Positions 13,559-14,202 of a stretch of DNA of 14,202 nucleotides are shown in pieces. Each line of letters starts with the position of its first letter. Positions within the stretch are counted from its first letter, which is position 1. A program made the translations under genes and the position numbers. Below the pieces are notes generated by a model. The model did no database searches and was not told the DNA's origin. It was given only the letters and a program-made list of their open reading frames with translations. The stretch is from Promethearchaeota archaeon (lineage in GTDB: Archaea > Asgardarchaeota > Lokiarchaeia > Sigynarchaeales > SOKP01): the NCBI GenBank assembly GCA_019058515.1, contig JAHPYY010000001.1, positions 1 to 14,202 of the forward strand. Reading direction: 5' to 3'.

Positions 13559-14202
13559 ATGTCTAAAATCAATAAAAAGAAATTCAAGGATAATACTACA
13601 GTTGAATCAGGCTTTTTTGAAGATGGACTTCCCTTCGCACGAATTGGGAATAAGCCTAATATTATAGTCAATATTGAAACCTTATCTTTCAAACATGAAC
13701 CTCCTACAGGAATCATGCTAAAGCAGTTCGCAAAATCAACAAATGCATTTTTAGAAAAATTTTCGTGTTATCTTGTCGGACGTAAACAAAATGTGCCAGA
13801 AAATTATACTTTTGCAGATATGGCTAAGGATTATGCAACTATGATAAAACGAGAATTCAAAAAGCCCGTAATAATTATGGGAGTATCTACGGGAGGTCAA
13901 ATCGCTCATTATATAGCAGCAGATCATCCCGATGTTGTTCAAAAACTAATAATCATCTCTGCTGCGTATCGATTAAGCGAAAGAGGAGTAGAAATCGAGA
14001 GAAGAGCGGGGGAATACTTTCAACAAAAAAAATACGGAAAATCGCTGGCTGCTATTTTAGATTTGTTGTATACATTTCGAATTAAAAGATTAATCGCTAA
14101 ATTTTTTACCCGATTAGTCGGAAAATGGTTTATAGGAAAAATAAAATATCCAAATGACTTTTTAACAGAGATTCGAGGAGATCGAGAGATGAACTTTAAA
14201 GA
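13559..14202 (+). CDS. Alpha/beta hydrolase, partial (3' end beyond window)
   Basis: The frame opens at the ATG at 13559 and runs 214 codons to the window edge without a stop. PVIIMGVSTGGQIAHYIAADHPDVVQKLII (about 103-132) contains the nucleophile elbow GVSTGG with Ser109, followed by the helix and strand typical of the fold. An N-terminal region (ARIGNKPNIIVNIETL) fits the first strands. The rest of the visible part (about 133-214) is the beginning of a helical cap rich in Lys/Arg. The catalytic acid and His should lie in the missing C-terminal part. The family hydrolyses esters, lactones or similar bonds; the substrate cannot be judged. It has its own TATA-like box. Confidence 0.75.
   Translation, partial: MSKINKKKFKDNTTVESGFFEDGLPFARIGNKPNIIVNIETLSFKHEPPTGIMLKQFAKSTNAFLEKFSCYLVGRKQNVPENYTFADMAKDYATMIKREFKKPVIIMGVSTGGQIAHYIAADHPDVVQKLIIISAAYRLSERGVEIERRAGEYFQQKKYGKSLAAILDLLYTFRIKRLIAKFFTRLVGKWFIGKIKYPNDFLTEIRGDREMNFK

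Noticed and set aside
13534..13942. Minus-strand frames overlapping the alpha/beta hydrolase
   Set aside because: The plus strand carries the GxSxG elbow and a good start; the minus frames have no supporting features.
1..14202. CRISPR array, insertion sequence, prophage or integration site
   Set aside because: No regularly spaced repeats, transposase, integrase, phage gene, tRNA end or terminal inverted repeats were found.

Overview
The window is AT-rich (roughly two thirds A+T) and looks archaeal, most likely from an Asgard (Promethearchaeota) genome. The grounds are: most starts have a TATA-like box about 24-30 bases upstream, as expected for leaderless archaeal transcripts; there is a protein made of two Roadblock/LC7 domains, a family expanded in Asgard archaea; and there are three JAMM/MPN (Rpn11/CSN5-type) proteins with eukaryote-like helical or coiled-coil extensions. 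The lineage is an inference; no marker gene such as a rRNA is present.

Layout. 1-421 (-): 5' part of a lysine-rich membrane protein. 422-753: promoters and a 14-bp perfect palindrome. 754-1029 (+): small winged-helix-like protein. 1082-3928 (-): a two-gene operon encoding an MPN protein with all JAMM metal ligands (496 aa) followed 6 bases later by a paralogue that has lost them (449 aa), both ending in long predicted coiled coils. 4189-4830 (-): protein with a C-terminal zinc ribbon. 5022-5984 (+): third MPN protein, with an intact JAMM motif. 6100-8304 (+): magnesium-chelatase-type AAA+ ATPase fused to a VWA domain. 8354-9607 (+): ATP-grasp enzyme. 9611-10351 (-): double Roadblock protein, converging on the ATP-grasp gene. 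10436-11555 (+): sugar-phosphate nucleotidyltransferase with a left-handed beta-helix tail, interrupted by a one-base frameshift. 11663-12460 (+): coiled-coil protein with a TrmB-C-terminal/PLD-like domain. About 12604-13437 (+): retinol-dehydrogenase-like SDR with no usual start codon. 13559-14202 (+): alpha/beta hydrolase cut by the window edge.

The most interesting part is 1082-9607. An intact MPN (MPN+) paired in one operon with a degenerate MPN (MPN-), each with a long C-terminal coiled coil, is the arrangement used by eukaryotic deubiquitinase/deneddylase heterodimers: Rpn11-Rpn8, CSN5-CSN6 and, closest in shape, BRCC36-Abraxas/KIAA0157. Next to it lie a zinc-ribbon protein, another MPN+ protein, an AAA+/VWA machine and an ATP-grasp ligase. 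This could be a prokaryotic isopeptidase-centred system. No ubiquitin-like protein, E1, E2 or RING protein is visible in the window, so the substrate is unknown and the functional link between these genes is a hypothesis based on neighbourhood.

The right third (9611-14202) reads as ordinary, separately promoted housekeeping or signalling genes. No rRNA, tRNA, CRISPR array, insertion sequence or integrase was found.
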